Source: Callaeas wilsoni (taxonomy: Eukaryota; Chordata; Aves; Passeriformes; Callaeidae). From it: a stretch of DNA of 64,000 nucleotides. This document shows, piece by piece, positions 12,055 through 25,196 of this stretch. The notes under the pieces are model-generated. The model was not told the origin of the DNA. It saw only the letters and a program-made list of their open reading frames with translations, and did no database searches. Position numbers and translations under genes: made by a program. Where the stretch lies: assembly GCA_013398955.1 (NCBI GenBank), contig VWPU01008544.1, positions 1-64,000 on the forward strand, read 5' to 3'. Every line of letters begins with the position of its first letter. Position 1 is the stretch's first letter.

Positions 12055-13115
12055 TGTGGATTTGACAGATTGACCACTTGGTGAAAAAAAAATTGACTGG
12101 GTGGTCGCACTCAAAGGGTTGTGTCAATGTTTCAGTGTCCGAGTGGAGGCCAGTGACAAGTGGTGTTCCCCAGAAGTCAGTATTGGGATCAACACAGTTT
12201 AACATCTTTGTTGGTAACAAGAATATTGACAGCAAGTTTGCTGACAATGCCAAGCTGCGTGGTGGTCAACACACTGGAGGGAAAAGATGCCATCCAGAGG
12301 GTTCTTGACAGGCTTCAGAGGTGGATCTATGTGAACCTCATGAAGTTCAGCAAGGCCAAGTGCAAAATCCTGCACCTGGGTCAGGACAATCTCAAACACA
12401 GACTGGGCAGAGAATGACTTGAGAACAGCCCTGTGGAAAGGGACTTGGGGTTGCTGGTTGATGAAAAGCTCAGCATGACCCAGCAATGTGCCCTTGCAGC
12501 CCAGAAACCAACCAACCACGTCCTGGGCTGCTTCAAAAGCAGGGTGGGCAGCAGGGCCAGGGGGGGATTCTGGCCCTCTGGTCTGCTCTCATTAAACCCC
12601 ACCTGTAGTGCTGCATCCAGCTCCAGGCTCCCCAGAACGGGAAGGATGCAGACCTGCTGGAGTGAATCCAGAGGAATCCATGAAGATGATCAGAGAGCTG
12701 GGGCACTTCTCCCATGAAGACAGATTGAGAGAGTTGGGCTTGTTCATCTTGCAGAAGAAAAGGCTCAAGAGAGACCTTCTAGCACCTTTCCAGTTCCTAA
12801 GGGGCCTACAAGAAAGCTGGAGAGGAACTTTTCACAGGCACATGTAGGGATAGGAAAAGGGGGAATGGCTTTAAGATGAAAGAGGGTAGGTTTAAGATAC
12901 ATACTAGGAAGAAATTCTTCACTGATAGAGTGATAAGACACTGGAATAGGATGTCCAGAGAAGCTGTGGATGCCCCATCCCTGGAAATGTTCAAGTTCAG
13001 GTTGGATGGAGCTCTGAGCAACCTGATCTAGTGGCAGGTGTCCTTGGCAGGGAGATTGGAACTAGATGATATTCAAGGTCCCTTTCACTCCAAACCATTC
13101 TATGATTCCATGATA
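12055..13115 (+). mobile_element. CR1 LINE, 5'-truncated, with decayed reverse-transcriptase end and 3' UTR
   Basis: This copy runs from the middle of the CR1 reverse transcriptase to the element's 3' terminus. The first frame (about 12078-12260) carries the family signatures SGVPQ.SVLG, FNIFV and a SKFAD.AKL segment in which the catalytic FADD reads FADN, so the enzyme is inactive. After ~12260 the frame shifts, and the next frame reads [19 protein letters not shown] and ILHLG. Further shifts and stops lead to VDEKLSM..QCALAAQK, then EDRLRELGLF near 12.72 kb. The 3' end shows the typical 'ggaactagatgat..caaggtccctt' tail and closes with ATTCTATGATTCCATGAT, the CR1 octamer. CR1 inserts by target-primed reverse transcription with frequent 5' truncation, which explains the missing N-terminal parts. 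It is dead and fairly diverged. Confidence 0.95.
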
Positions 13116-13991
13116 TTAAAAGGCCTAGTCATTCAAAGGTAATAAAAGATGTAACTGCCAGAAATACATAAAGTTAATAAATAAGAATCAATATCACTTT
13201 CTTATGTGGCACTCTTCATTAATTGACCTCAAAGAGCTTTGTATAGGAGATCACTCTCACTCTCATAAAGACAAAGACCACTTATTTTCAATATTATGAA
13301 AAATACCATTTAGAATTTCAATCCAGACGGTGACACATCTCCCCAAAAATTAGTTACTTTCTGAAATCTCCTCTGCAGCTTGAACATATATATGGTCATC
13401 TATATAAGCTGGAAGAAGAACAGTCAGGCAAGGAAAGAAATTGACTCATATGGGAAAGAACTGGCCTCATATGAGGCACCAGAACTATTTATCTTCTTGA
13501 CCATTTTAGCAGTTCTGAGCAGAAGGCAGTTTAATTGCTCATGTCTTTCATGATGTAAAATGTCTTAAAGCATAGAAGGTCATCCCTCATTTCCTCCATA
13601 AAATAGTTTACCACAGAGTTTTTGCAGGAAGGGATTACTGGCTATTTGGATTACTTGTCGGGGCCTGATATTATGGTATATTTAAAATATTTTGAGAAAT
13701 TAAAAAATAATGTCTGCATTCAGTAGCAAGAAAAAGAAGTTGGGACTGTAAAATGTGATGTTTCCTGCTAAAAGATCCCCAAACTCTTTCATTAATCCAG
13801 TGGAAACTGCTCAGTGCCTGAACCCTCTCGTGCCGCAGTAGGCAATAAAACTCTCATAGGTGGAGAATTAGCCCAGCCATCAGAGCAGTGTGCTTCTTAC
13901 TTCTCTCAGTTGGCCCCATCTCTGCTTTGAACAGTTCACTTGATAGATAATTCAGCAAATCAGCATGTTACCTTTGCAGTGATTTTATTCA

Positions 13992-14153
13992 CTCTAAGTC
14001 AGAACTATACTGCAGGATGAAAACAAACCCTAGGGAAGCCATCTGATCCAGCCAGGCATGGCTGGCTCCCGCGTTGTTCTTCTCCTGCCGGCCGTCATAG
14101 CGGAGCTTGATGCGATCAATACCGCATCCCACCAAATGCCAGCATTTGTCATC
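13992..14153 (-). CDS. Candidate coding exon or retrocopied gene fragment, protein not recognised
   Basis: On the minus strand a 54-codon stop-to-stop frame begins after a TAA at 14154-14156 and ends at a TGA at 13989-13991. Its first ~37 codons have strongly GC-biased third positions and many CpGs, in an otherwise AT-rich, CpG-poor region. They read as a balanced protein segment including WHLVGCGIDRIKLRYDG and later SHAWLDQM. The bias fades after about 14041, so the coding part may stop near there. A weak acceptor (CACTCTTCACTAAG) lies at about 14153; the only nearby donor is a poor AGG|GTTTGT. I cannot assign a family. It could be an internal exon of a minus-strand gene, a degraded processed copy, or a chance pattern. 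The overlapping plus-strand frame is less coding-like. Confidence 0.35.
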
Positions 14154-17100
14154 TTAGTGAAGAGTGACATGGTTCAGAAATTATAACTTTAGAAGGAAAT
14201 TCATACAGCAACCAATGAATACCAGTCACTGAAAATAACACTGTATTACAACCAGTGGCTAACCCGCCAGTGCCCACACACTCCAGCTTTGAAGGAAGCA
14301 TATTAATTAGAAGAATAGCATTTATTGAGGTGGGTGGTATGTGTATCAGGCTTCAGTCATAAGGGTAGATATGTCATCCTAGATGTTATCTGAATATCTA
14401 GGAAGGTGTGAGATCTTTGGAAGCTTTTAATCATTTTGGAGTTTCTTTTAGGCTGAACTTACTGTCTCTGCCTTCTGTTTTGCTTTTCTCCTCAAGTTCT
14501 TTGATTAATTTGACCCACTTTTTGCTCCAGCTGAAGTCAGTGGGAGTTTCACCTTTGATTTCACAGAGCTTTGGCCTTGCCAATATAAAGCAATTAGCCT
14601 TTTCTGATGAGGGTAGTTAGGTGTTAATGGTATAAGACAAGGGAAAGGCAATGGTCATGGATAGGAGGACTTGTGTCTCCCGTACATAGATTAGATAACG
14701 CAGAACAGAAGGGGAGAAGAAGTAGACACTGATAAATGCCAACACTACAAAGCCATCCTGTAAGGCTAAATGTTGAGGGAGGAAAGGATAGGGTCCAAGA
14801 TCAAGCAAAAAAAAAAAAACATTTCAGGCCAGTGCCATCACAGGAGACATCACACTGCTACATATCAATGGGCTCTGGTGTGGATGGGGCTGCTGCTGCC
14901 CCAGCTCGAATCCCCTCTTTCTCCTGGGAGGGGAGAGACTGCCTGCATCTTTTAATCTGTTGGGCTTGTGCCACAACATCCATAGACTCTATGTGTTTTT
15001 AATATTGCCCTTTGTATAGTACTTGTCAAACTACAAGCAGCTCCATTTTCAACTACTCACAGGACCAACCTGGCCACATAAAACACAATTTTCATCCTAG
15101 AGTTATTTGCTACTGGGGCCCACCCTGTTCACCTGGCCATTTTGCAGATGTGTCCAAGAGCTGGAAGCAGCACTCTCATGTTAACAGCCTATCTGCATCC
15201 CCATTCTCTCACCACAGCACCTGCCACATTTGCTGGGGAGGATGTCCAAAAAGAGAAAGATGATTTACGGAATGGAAAAGGATTTATAAACAATGAGTCA
15301 TTCATATTCCCTCTGAGACATAGGCAAATCTCAGCAACTGCAGAAAGGAACATAAATGCCAATGGAGAGGGTTTGGAGGGAACCATAATGTGCATGTTTG
15401 AGCCTCCAACATGACCCTTTGAGGCAGTTACCTGTCTACCAAGGATTTTAGGTCCCAAGCCTTAAGCTCTTATTCAAACAAAGTTAGGAAATGAGCCAGC
15501 ACTGTGGTAAAAGCTAAAAACGGTGCAGCCCACAATGCATTTTTTTATAGAAATGGAGCTCACTTTCATATTAAGCTGAGACTTTTATTATTTTCTGGCA
15601 AGTGTTTTCTGACATAGTTTGCAAGAAAATTATGATACAGTCACAAATAGATAGCTCAAGTTCTTGCCTTGCATTTGGACATTTATTAGAGAGTGAAGTC
15701 CCTTTTGGCGGGTATTAGTTGTCACAGGTGGATACAGATCAGTGAGGTATAAGACCATTTATTTGTTTGATAGTCTGTAAAAACGTCAGGTAAATTTATC
15801 CTAGTATTTTAATGCTGAGAGGTACAAAATGCAGAAGACACAGGAAAAGGGAGAGGAAGCAGCACAGAAAGAGTTTGAGCCAGGGAATATAGAGGGTATC
15901 TTCCTATCCTTAAACTGATCCAAGTCAGTGAGGACCGCATACAGGTGCTTTGGTCCGGACACTACTTCTGTTTGGAATGCAAAACAGACCTGTGCATGGC
16001 TCCACTCTAATCTGCAGCAAATACAAACTACCAAACCACTGCTAAGTGGCAGAAGCATTTACTTAGCAGTTTCTCAGACAAATCTTTGCTTTGCAGGATG
16101 ACAGATTCCCTTGTAACAACAGTCTGGAGATTTTCTTGGTTGACTTATTGATTATTGAAAGCAGTACTTTAATGCCGACTTTCCCAGAAGACCATGCAGC
16201 ATGTTTGATTTTAACTATCCCTTGCTATTAGTAAATGTAAATATTCATTTTCAGAATTTAAGCTTATTAGGCACGTCTCTACAAAAGAATAATGGCTCGT
16301 GCAAGACGAAAGCAACCGGGGATTTTGTCAGATGAGATCCAATAAGAAAATTAATGTTATAAGCTCTTTGTCTCCATCTGCCATCAAGCAAAATGAGCTT
16401 AAAATATTGGCGTTCATTAGCCTGGGACCATTCAGGCAATATATTCTCCATGGAACAAGGTCCACTTCCTGCAAAGATAAGCACATGTATATATATGTAC
16501 GCACACACATATTCTTACGTCCATGAATTTGGATCCCTGGTACGATATGCAGATGTGTAAGTATTTACAGAATCAAGCCTCAGAATTACCACAGACACAG
16601 AGAGCTGCTGCCAGGTCAGTGGCTAAACCAATGGTTACAAATATGTTTTTTCTCTTGATTTTGACTGAGAATTATTTTTATAGTGAAAAAGGGAATAAAA
16701 TCAATCATGAAGTTTTTTTATACAGCTGTCGTGGCTACCTCTTCACACTAGCAATGCCTTAGCTATAGGGAGAAAGGGTCTGGCCACAGCAGTGCCAGGG
16801 CAGGTGGCAGGGGGGCAGCAGGGCAAGTCAGAGCAGGGATCTCTCACCACAGCCTCATCCCCCTGCCCAGAGGTGACAAGCAGAGCTGGACTGGGGACTG
16901 TGGCCCCAGACATAGGGATGGAGCAGTTCCGAGGCCAAGCAGGCATTGAGAATCAGTGAAAGATGTGGGCAGGAGTGGGCAGAGTTGCAGAAAGCTCAGA
17001 CAGTGACCAGGGGTGAGGGCTGAAGCTGAAATGCAGCTGAAGCTCACGAAGGAATCCCTGCCCCAATAAGGTTTCCTGCAGCCTTTCTCACACAGTTGTG

Positions 17101-19045
17101 CCCCTGAGCTCGCCTAGGGTTACTCCACTGCAGCCTGCAGCCCTGGCCTTAGGCACGCATCCCAAACGCTTTGGGGCTGTGCAATTTCTTCAAGACCCCA
17201 TAGGAAAAGCACAACACTTTATATCTTTTACAAGGCATTTTTTCTTCTCTGTATAAAAAAAACAACAGTGATCATGAACAACAGTTCATGTTTTTGGTCA
17301 TCACGAATTATATTTTTCTTTCTGGTTTTTTGTGGGTGTTGGGGTTTTTTCTGAACTAAAGAGACGATTTCTGGTATGCTTTTTGCCTGTTTTGTAGAAA
17401 AGGCCTTTAAAATCTTCAACTATTGTATTTTTTTAACTCCAAATAGTGAACAGTATTGAATTGCTGCCATAAAATACGAGTCCCCTAAGGAGACAGGCAT
17501 GATTACCATATTAATATTCCATGTAGTAACAAATATATGAAGTGGTAACTCATTGCTCTGGGAAGAAACACACTCTGATGATTAAAGAAACACATCTGGG
17601 AGAGAGGCTGCTATTAATACCAGTGTAAGAGACTGGACATACAGCAAGCAACAAATCACTTGAGGGTGGGACAAAAGTTTTATGGATGGGTGGAGACTAC
17701 AAATATGAAATTAGGCAACCTCCATCCTTCTCGAGTATTCAGTAATAAGAATGACCATAAATGTCCTTCATCTGATATTTGTATGCACAAATGCTGTGAA
17801 AACCATAACGTAATGCCTCAAGCAGAAATAAATTTTTAAACATCTTTCTCCTTGAGAAGAGGCTCCTTGAACAACTTCATATCCTGCTTTGTGAATGATG
17901 AGATTTTGTGGAAAGATGTCATATTTTGTTCGTCTTGGCTCTTAACCCACACACTTCATGTTTCTGCCATTCTTGATATGCCTTTACTCATCCTATATAA
18001 GCATTCAGCAATCCCTTATTGCAGCCTTAGAGCTATTTATTAACAAGGATTTTGATCCTGCTCTGCCAGGTTGCTGTTGTGCAACCAGTGAAAGCACATC
18101 TGCCCTCTCTCACCCCACAGAAGTACTGCCTAAACCCACCTTTCCACCCTGGCATTGCCCTTTTCCACTCCTGTAAGGGTTCCACAACACACCCCGTGAT
18201 CAGACAAGCTCCAGTGCATGCCCTCTCGCTCCACTGCGTTCTGAACCACCCTCTGAACCGCTGACAGTGCCGTCCGCAAGCAGCGCACAGGCGGCACGAA
18301 GGAAGCGCCGCTGAGGCACCCCTTATCTTTCAGCAATCTTCTGAATGAGCATGTTCCAAAAAGCTTTCGATTCAGAAAACAGAGGCACAAAACACCTTTA
18401 GCAGACCTCAATGGAGAGAAGTTTGTGTGCAACAACCCTCCATCTTCTATCTCAATTATTAGTTTAAACAGAGCCAGGAATATTTCACATTAGGCTTTTA
18501 AATTAGGTGCCCACAAAGGGAATTGCTAAACTGAAATTTCTGGAAGCTATTACAGTGAAGGAATGATGCCTCTCTCTGTCTATATCTTGGCATAAGTATA
18601 TGAAATATATATTAAATGTTTTCAAAATTACTATAAGCCAGCATCTAGGAAGCCTCTGATAAGGGCAGTCATGCACTTTGCAGAAAGAAGGCCTTTCTAT
18701 GTAATTTTTACCTGCTACATTTCTAGAGTGACAATTTTAAACCCTAAAAGATTAAAGATGCTTGAAAAAGGCCACCATCTCCTGACGAAGCAGCATCTGA
18801 GCTAACAGTACTTATACTTTTCTTTTAAAGTTGGGAGTGTTACTCTATTGACTTCCGATCTTCCCACCACTTTTGTCACACTAACTAGCAGTTTGCTTTG
18901 TTGCAAAGTGAATCCATCTTTTCTCCGTGGTCGTAGTGCCTAGGGAAAGTTGCCTAGGCCCAAATTACAGCACAAACAATTTGGACTGGATAATAGTGGG
19001 AAAACTGTTCTAACAGTAGTGTTCCTAAGTCACTGCACTGCTAAT

Positions 19046-19190
19046 TCAGGAGGCTGTGGACCCTCTCATGCTGGAGATTTTGAAGAAATGGGTAAACATT
19101 TGCCAAGAATTGTGTAAACATATCTATGAGGGGACAGACTAAGGGTGGCTTCTCAAGTTTCTGGTTGTCTGTGAATCTCTGAGACAGAAT
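19046..19190 (+). mobile_element. Possible old CR1 3'-end relic
   Basis: The segment around 19046-19080 resembles the CR1 stretch encoding the C-terminus of ORF2 (CAGGAGGCTGTGGA..CTCT..GGAGATTTTGAAG). The segment around 19130-19190 resembles the 'gacagactaagggtggcttctcaag' 3' UTR tail and ends in TGTGAATCTCTGAG, a decayed terminal octamer. Similarity is partial and judged by eye. Confidence 0.35.
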
Positions 19191-22100
19191 ATGTCTTAAA
19201 GCATTAGACTGAAATAGAAGAGCGGTTTTCCTTTTTGGCCAGTCCCAGAAGAAAAGCAATATTCCTGCGCCTCACAGTACTGCAATGAACTCAGCTGTGA
19301 AAGCTGTCATAACAACGTTCATCCAACTGTGCATACAAAATGCACACTCAGTTACCACAACCAATGTAAGACTAAATGTGTGTTTACCTACAGCCATTCC
19401 TCGCCCAGCCTTGCATTTTTCTGCAGGCATTGACTGATAGGTACAATTACGGTGGCTCCATGCATAATTCAATGCACAAACACCGGGCTAGGTTCATAAT
19501 TTTTTTTTCCCCAAGGAAGCATCAATCTTTTCCTTAGGAAGAAAATAAAAAACAGGGAAAGACTGGTTAATAAAAATAGCAAGCAAGCTAGCTAGCACCA
19601 CTAGCCCAAGTGTTTCAATTATAATTCATTCCATTTCAGCTGCAATTCAAGGCATATCATGAGCATCACGCAGTGATGTGCATACTCCCACACCCGTTGA
19701 AAGTGGATCATACATCAATATACCATATACTATAGTCACTACCTGTATTTTAAGTCTCCATTCCTTCATAAAGACTTAGCAATTTCACCAGATTCTGTGG
19801 AGTTTATCTAGATTTACTTTGACAGAAAAGTAAAGGAATGTACTGCAGAGATGTCTGTTTCACTCAGAAGTCATTTAGTTCTTAGAGAGGAAGGTTTGGC
19901 TGAAAACAGGGTAGAAATCCAAAGATTCAAAGTGTGTTGGAAAAAAACAGAGCAACCCATCATAACCAAGCAAGAGATTTTCAGTGACTAATGCCATAAC
20001 TTGATGGTAGTCATGAATTTATCAGAGAGCTTGAGAGTGTATCAGAACAAGATGTTTGACTCACAAATAAACCTCTTTAAGTGATGTCTTATTCACAGGC
20101 CAAGATGCATAGCCTGCATTTATTCTTGCTAAATGCCAGGCACTTGATGAGTAAAAAAATAATTTGAATTACAAATTTTTCATTTTCTTTTTTTTTTAAT
20201 CAGGCTTCTGGATTGGCCCATCATGCCATATTGTGGAGTCTTGAATGGCAGTTTCACTGGCGTTTCCTTCCCATGATGCTTCGGAAAAAGCAATTTTTCT
20301 ATTCTTATTTAAACATAAGGCTTTCTTGAAAATGGGGAGCTTACTTTGAAACAATTGTTCCTGGATGGTTTTATTGATGTAACAGAATCTTAGCTGCAAG
20401 GTTTCATCAATCTTCTCCAGATGATGCATAATCAGCTTAAAAGAAAGAGCTTTTAGTCTTAGACAAGACTAAATCAGTCTTCCCAGTCCCAGTGGGCTGA
20501 ACCCCACCCAACACCTCATAGGATTGTTCCCTCCCAAAGAAGCTGCAAACTTCAAAGTAGTCTGATGGCAACAGTCCAGCAATGCACAGAATGACATGGA
20601 AGGTTTCCACTCAGATGCTCTGGATTTAGTGTTGAGTCCCTTGATGTACAGAATCATGTCTTGACCCCTGACAGTAATCAATGATTATCCTACAGAGTGT
20701 ACTATTTATAATCTCCTTGTTGTTGCTGGAAATGCCAGCAGAAGCTCTGCTGCATGTACAGTCTGTCCATGCTCTTGAACTTGTTTTGAAGGCTGTACTT
20801 ACACCACAGCTTGGCTGAAAGACTTGGAGTCTGTCACTCATGCTCATGACTCTGCAGATCATCTTCATCAGCTGGTATTGCTTTCAGTCTTCATCTGGCT
20901 GAACCTGTTGATTGATGATTGTGTGAATACAGACTTGGGGACATGTGCAATGCAACATTTGTGAGACCTTCAATTCTACTTTTGAACTGGAAATTTTATT
21001 TTTCCCAAAGCAATGCATTTAATTTGGCAAGGCTTACTTCAACATTATGCATGCATTTTCCAGAGCAAGCAAAAATTAAGCTTCCGTGTCCATATGCCGG
21101 AATGGGAACTATGTATGTGTTCACTTGAGACAAACAGTGAGAACATGTGCATGTGTGTGTGTCTAAGTTCCAGGTGTTTAGTATTTATCAGCCACATTAT
21201 CCATACATTATTGATAGACATCAGAATTCCCAGACATATTCCAAACAGTTTTCACAGTTGATCCTTTATGGGCTAAATTCTCCTCTCCATAAAGATTTCT
21301 ACAAGGACTCATGGGTGAAGAATCTTTAGCACTGTTTTCACCTCTCATTGTCATGTTGTGACATGAACCTGAATTTTAATTGCAGATTTTTGTTCTATCA
21401 GCTCTATCAAGAAGCAGCTTTGAAAAGAGAATACAGTTATTTTAAGGCATATTGAGGTTTTTAGTGCCCACTGGTGACAGCACAACAAATACCTGTCTGA
21501 AAGTGATATCCACTGACTGTTGCTTTTCCACTCATCTTACCCTTTATCTCTGCCAAGATTCAAGTAACCATTTTTTGACCCCCAGGGTGAGAAAGGACAG
21601 ACCAGATTCCCACAGCAGCTGGCTGAGGGACACTGAGGACTGAGGAAGCCGGTGGCAGGAGCCCAGCATACCCACACTAGGTATTTTCTCACTGCAGGGT
21701 TGGAAACTGGGAGTTGCCAACATGGTAACAAAGGGAAATGTATGATTTTGCATATGAACAGAATCAGAGTTGCATCTTGATTCTCAGGGCCACTCTTTTT
21801 TGCTTTACATCATGGCATCACAACTCTTGCACAAGCATATGTGCACATCTATAAATACCATGTATGCATCCACACGGACACAAATCTAATCTCAAGACCC
21901 ATAATCCATTGTTAGTAAGGGACAAGGAGTAAAAAAAAATTCCCAGGTATGACTAAAACTGTTTAAACCCTCAAGCAAAAACTCTCATTAGTATACCATA
22001 CTCATATTCCACATAGCTCTTGAATACTTCATTTCAAAAACTATCCACATAATTTATTTCATACATCCCCACAGGCTGAGCCTGGACCCACCAAACAAGG

Positions 22101-25100
22101 CGCTTTCCTGAAGCTTGAAAGCTGTTTAATCTTCTTTTCTGGCCCCTCTGAGATAACTTCTGAATGGAGTCTCTAAGCTCCTTATACTAAAAGGTGATCA
22201 TAGTGTAAGGCCAGAAGTTCCCAGGTTCCCTTCAGAGAGTGGACACATGCTGGGCCTGACCAGTTATCTGTAAACACAGATAGATTTCAACCTGTTGTAC
22301 AAAAGGATTTGTGTACGCTGGAGCAAATATATATATTAGAAATTTCCTCATGACAACAAGAAATCACTAGGAAATTACCAGGAGGGAGAAGAAGACAAAT
22401 ATTTTTAAATGAGTGGTCTGAACTTGTCCCTTTGTGACCAATTGAAATGAGAGTTATGAGGTCTGGATTCAGCCTTTTATTATGAGACACTGAGGTTCTG
22501 CAGTATATTTTTTCCTTTCTTTAATTTAGATCTGTGCAAAAAATTGGCATGAAATACAAATAAATGACAAAGCGTTGAGAATTGGGCCATTTGTCTGTAA
22601 AACCAGACATAATCCCCAAAATAGCAAATACAGAAAAATGCATCAAAATGTATTAGTGATGACAGGCCATATATTACACAGGCTGTTAATGCAACTGTAG
22701 GTCACTTATCAGTACCAGTGAGTCACAGAAGCCTAACATTAAATGTAAGAGGCATCATACAGACAAATATTAATTAAAACAACAATTACTGCTAAGTGCA
22801 GCATTTTGCTAGATACAGTGACAGCTAAAAGACTGGTGAAGTGCTCACAATAATGAGCAAAGTAAACATTTCCACCCTCAAGTATATACATATATACACA
22901 AATATGTGTATACTGCTTGTAGGAAAGAGCTGAAGAAGTATGTAAATCTCTATGAATACATCATTTTAAATGCTACACTAATCTTCCTCATTTCAAAATC
23001 CTTCTAAAGGGAGATTTAAAAGCCCCATAGCTGTTGCCTTACACAGACACCCGTAGGTCTTAAGAGCCAGCGGAGTTGCCCAGTTCATGTGGGTTTTCTT
23101 TCATTGTGTTTCAACTCAACCTTGTCTGGCTTCACTTACCCCTAAAGACCTGTTGTCAGCACGGTGAGGCTGGGCTGGCCAGCAGTGGGGCAGTGGGACA
23201 GCCTGCAGCAGGTCCTCCCCTGCCCTGTCCCCATGGCCAAGTCCAGCCTGGCTCTGCTGGTCACCTCTGAGTGTGGGGGACAGGGCACCTCTGGGACCAA
23301 GTCAGAGAGGCAAGTCTGGGATTAGCAGACAAGATTCATCAAGTTGGGTACAGCTGTACCACAGCATGCGGGCTGGAGCTGAAATGCAGCCCCAAAGCCC
23401 GAGGATGATTCCTCTCATAGCTGCTTCTGGCCACGTTGCTGCTTTCCCAGCCTTGAGAACGCAGTTTGCATGGTGTCCCAGTATCAGAGCAGCCAAACCA
23501 CTAGGGTTAGAGCACGTGGCAGAACCTGTCCCTGCGACCAGGGCACCTCATATTTTCTTCTGGAAGTCTCCAGATCTCCAATTTTACTTGGACAATACGA
23601 AACATGAAGGGCTGATGGATGTGGTCCCCAACCTCAGTGTCAGAGTGCCACAGAACAGAGAAGCCATGCTCCAAACTTAGCACAGTGACAGTTTTCTGTC
23701 CAATTCCCCTTTGGCATGTTTTCATGAGGCACAGTTTGTTTTAGATACAGATTTACAACACTGCATCTCATCCACCTTTAAGCCCATATGTGGGAAGGAT
23801 ATTGGCATGCTCACAATGCTTCTGCAGTGAGCTCCTGTTAATGTACCTTAGCATGAGAGGTGACTCAGACCCACTCTTTGCATCTAGAAAACACTGACTG
23901 TGTTTCTGTGCAGGCCAAAATGTGGGGTTGTACTGGCATAACTCTGCCACAATGCCTGTAGGCCTGCAGGAAAGCTATATGGATGGGACGTGAGGAAGTG
24001 CTGTGTGCTCTGCTTTCATCAGTGAGGATGTGAACTAAAGTATTTCCTAATGAAGGTTCAAGGGGATTTTTCTATCCCATGAATTTTGTGATTAGATCAC
24101 CAGAATTATCACCAGTTTTCACCTACTGATACATGTAGGCAGGGCCACAGATCAGAGCACAGACCTGACGGGGGACATACATGCAGCTCAAGGCTGGATG
24201 TCAGGAAGGTCTGTGGAATCACCTAGACTGAGTTAAGAAGGAGCTTGCAAAAAAACATCACCATCCCATGTCGCACAAAGAGAGGCCATCCACTTGGCCT
24301 ATGAAATTTCAGATCAATATAGTAATTGTTTGAGTAATTATGGCGCTGTTTGCTGAGGTGGTAGTAATTTCCGGTTACAAGATTTCTGCTCTGATAGATT
24401 AGAGGTACTCTGGTCTATCGTGGAGCTGAAAGGGTTGTACTCTTTCTGGATAACATTTGTAGCTAGAAGAGATAAAGGTCATTCATAATTATTTTTCAGG
24501 TATACTGGCTTGGCTTCTCATTTGATTTATCACGTGGCCTTTCTGACACAACATGAAATAATAAGAGAGTTAGATAGTCTTTAGAGGAAACTGGCATCCA
24601 GCTCATAGAATATATAAGTTTCAATAACACAGTTCAAAGAGATACAGCTCCTTTCAATATATTCAGGGATTTGTTCACCAGTTTGGGTTGAGCTGCTTTC
24701 AAAACAGATAGAAGAAACCTCCTTGTGTGATATAACCAGATGCCATTTGCAGAGACTGTGACATATGGTCCTTCAGACATGGAGATAATCACAGAGGATA
24801 ATTCTTGAGAGCCCGTTAGGATTCCAGAGTAGCTGTCTCTGCCATGTGGTGCTTGCTGATGTCTAAATATGATAAATTCACTCACTTTATTTTCAAAAAC
24901 ACAGCTGAAAGAGTTTTAAAAGGAGTAGCATGAAAGCAAAAAAGTATCAACCCTAATTACTCAATCAAAGTGAGAAATATATTCCTGATTCCATCCAACT
25001 TCAAGGCAAGTTAATGAACTAAATAGAAATCTGCAGCTGAAACTCACTGATACGAGAATAATCTAATTTTCCACAATGAATGCAATAAGGATTTCAAGGG

Positions 25101-25179
25101 AGCCTATACAAGCTTTTGTTCAATACATGGCTTGGGCAGGCAGTGGGTATACCACGTTCTTTAACCCCTTTCTGTCCCT

Positions 25180-25196
25180 AAAAAAAAAAAAAAAAA
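25180..25196. repeat. Poly-A homopolymer, 17 bases
   Basis: This is an uninterrupted A run, the longest in the window. No adjacent retroposed gene body is visible on its 5' side, so it is probably simple slippage rather than the tail of a processed copy. Confidence 0.85.

Noticed and set aside
15801..16058. Minus-strand frame with some coding-like texture near 15.95 kb
   Set aside because: Codon third positions are mixed, no splice sites are in register and no family is recognisable.
18240..18320. Small CpG cluster as a possible exon
   Set aside because: It is only about 80 bases, no frame shows coding-like codon use, and no matching splice sites flank it.
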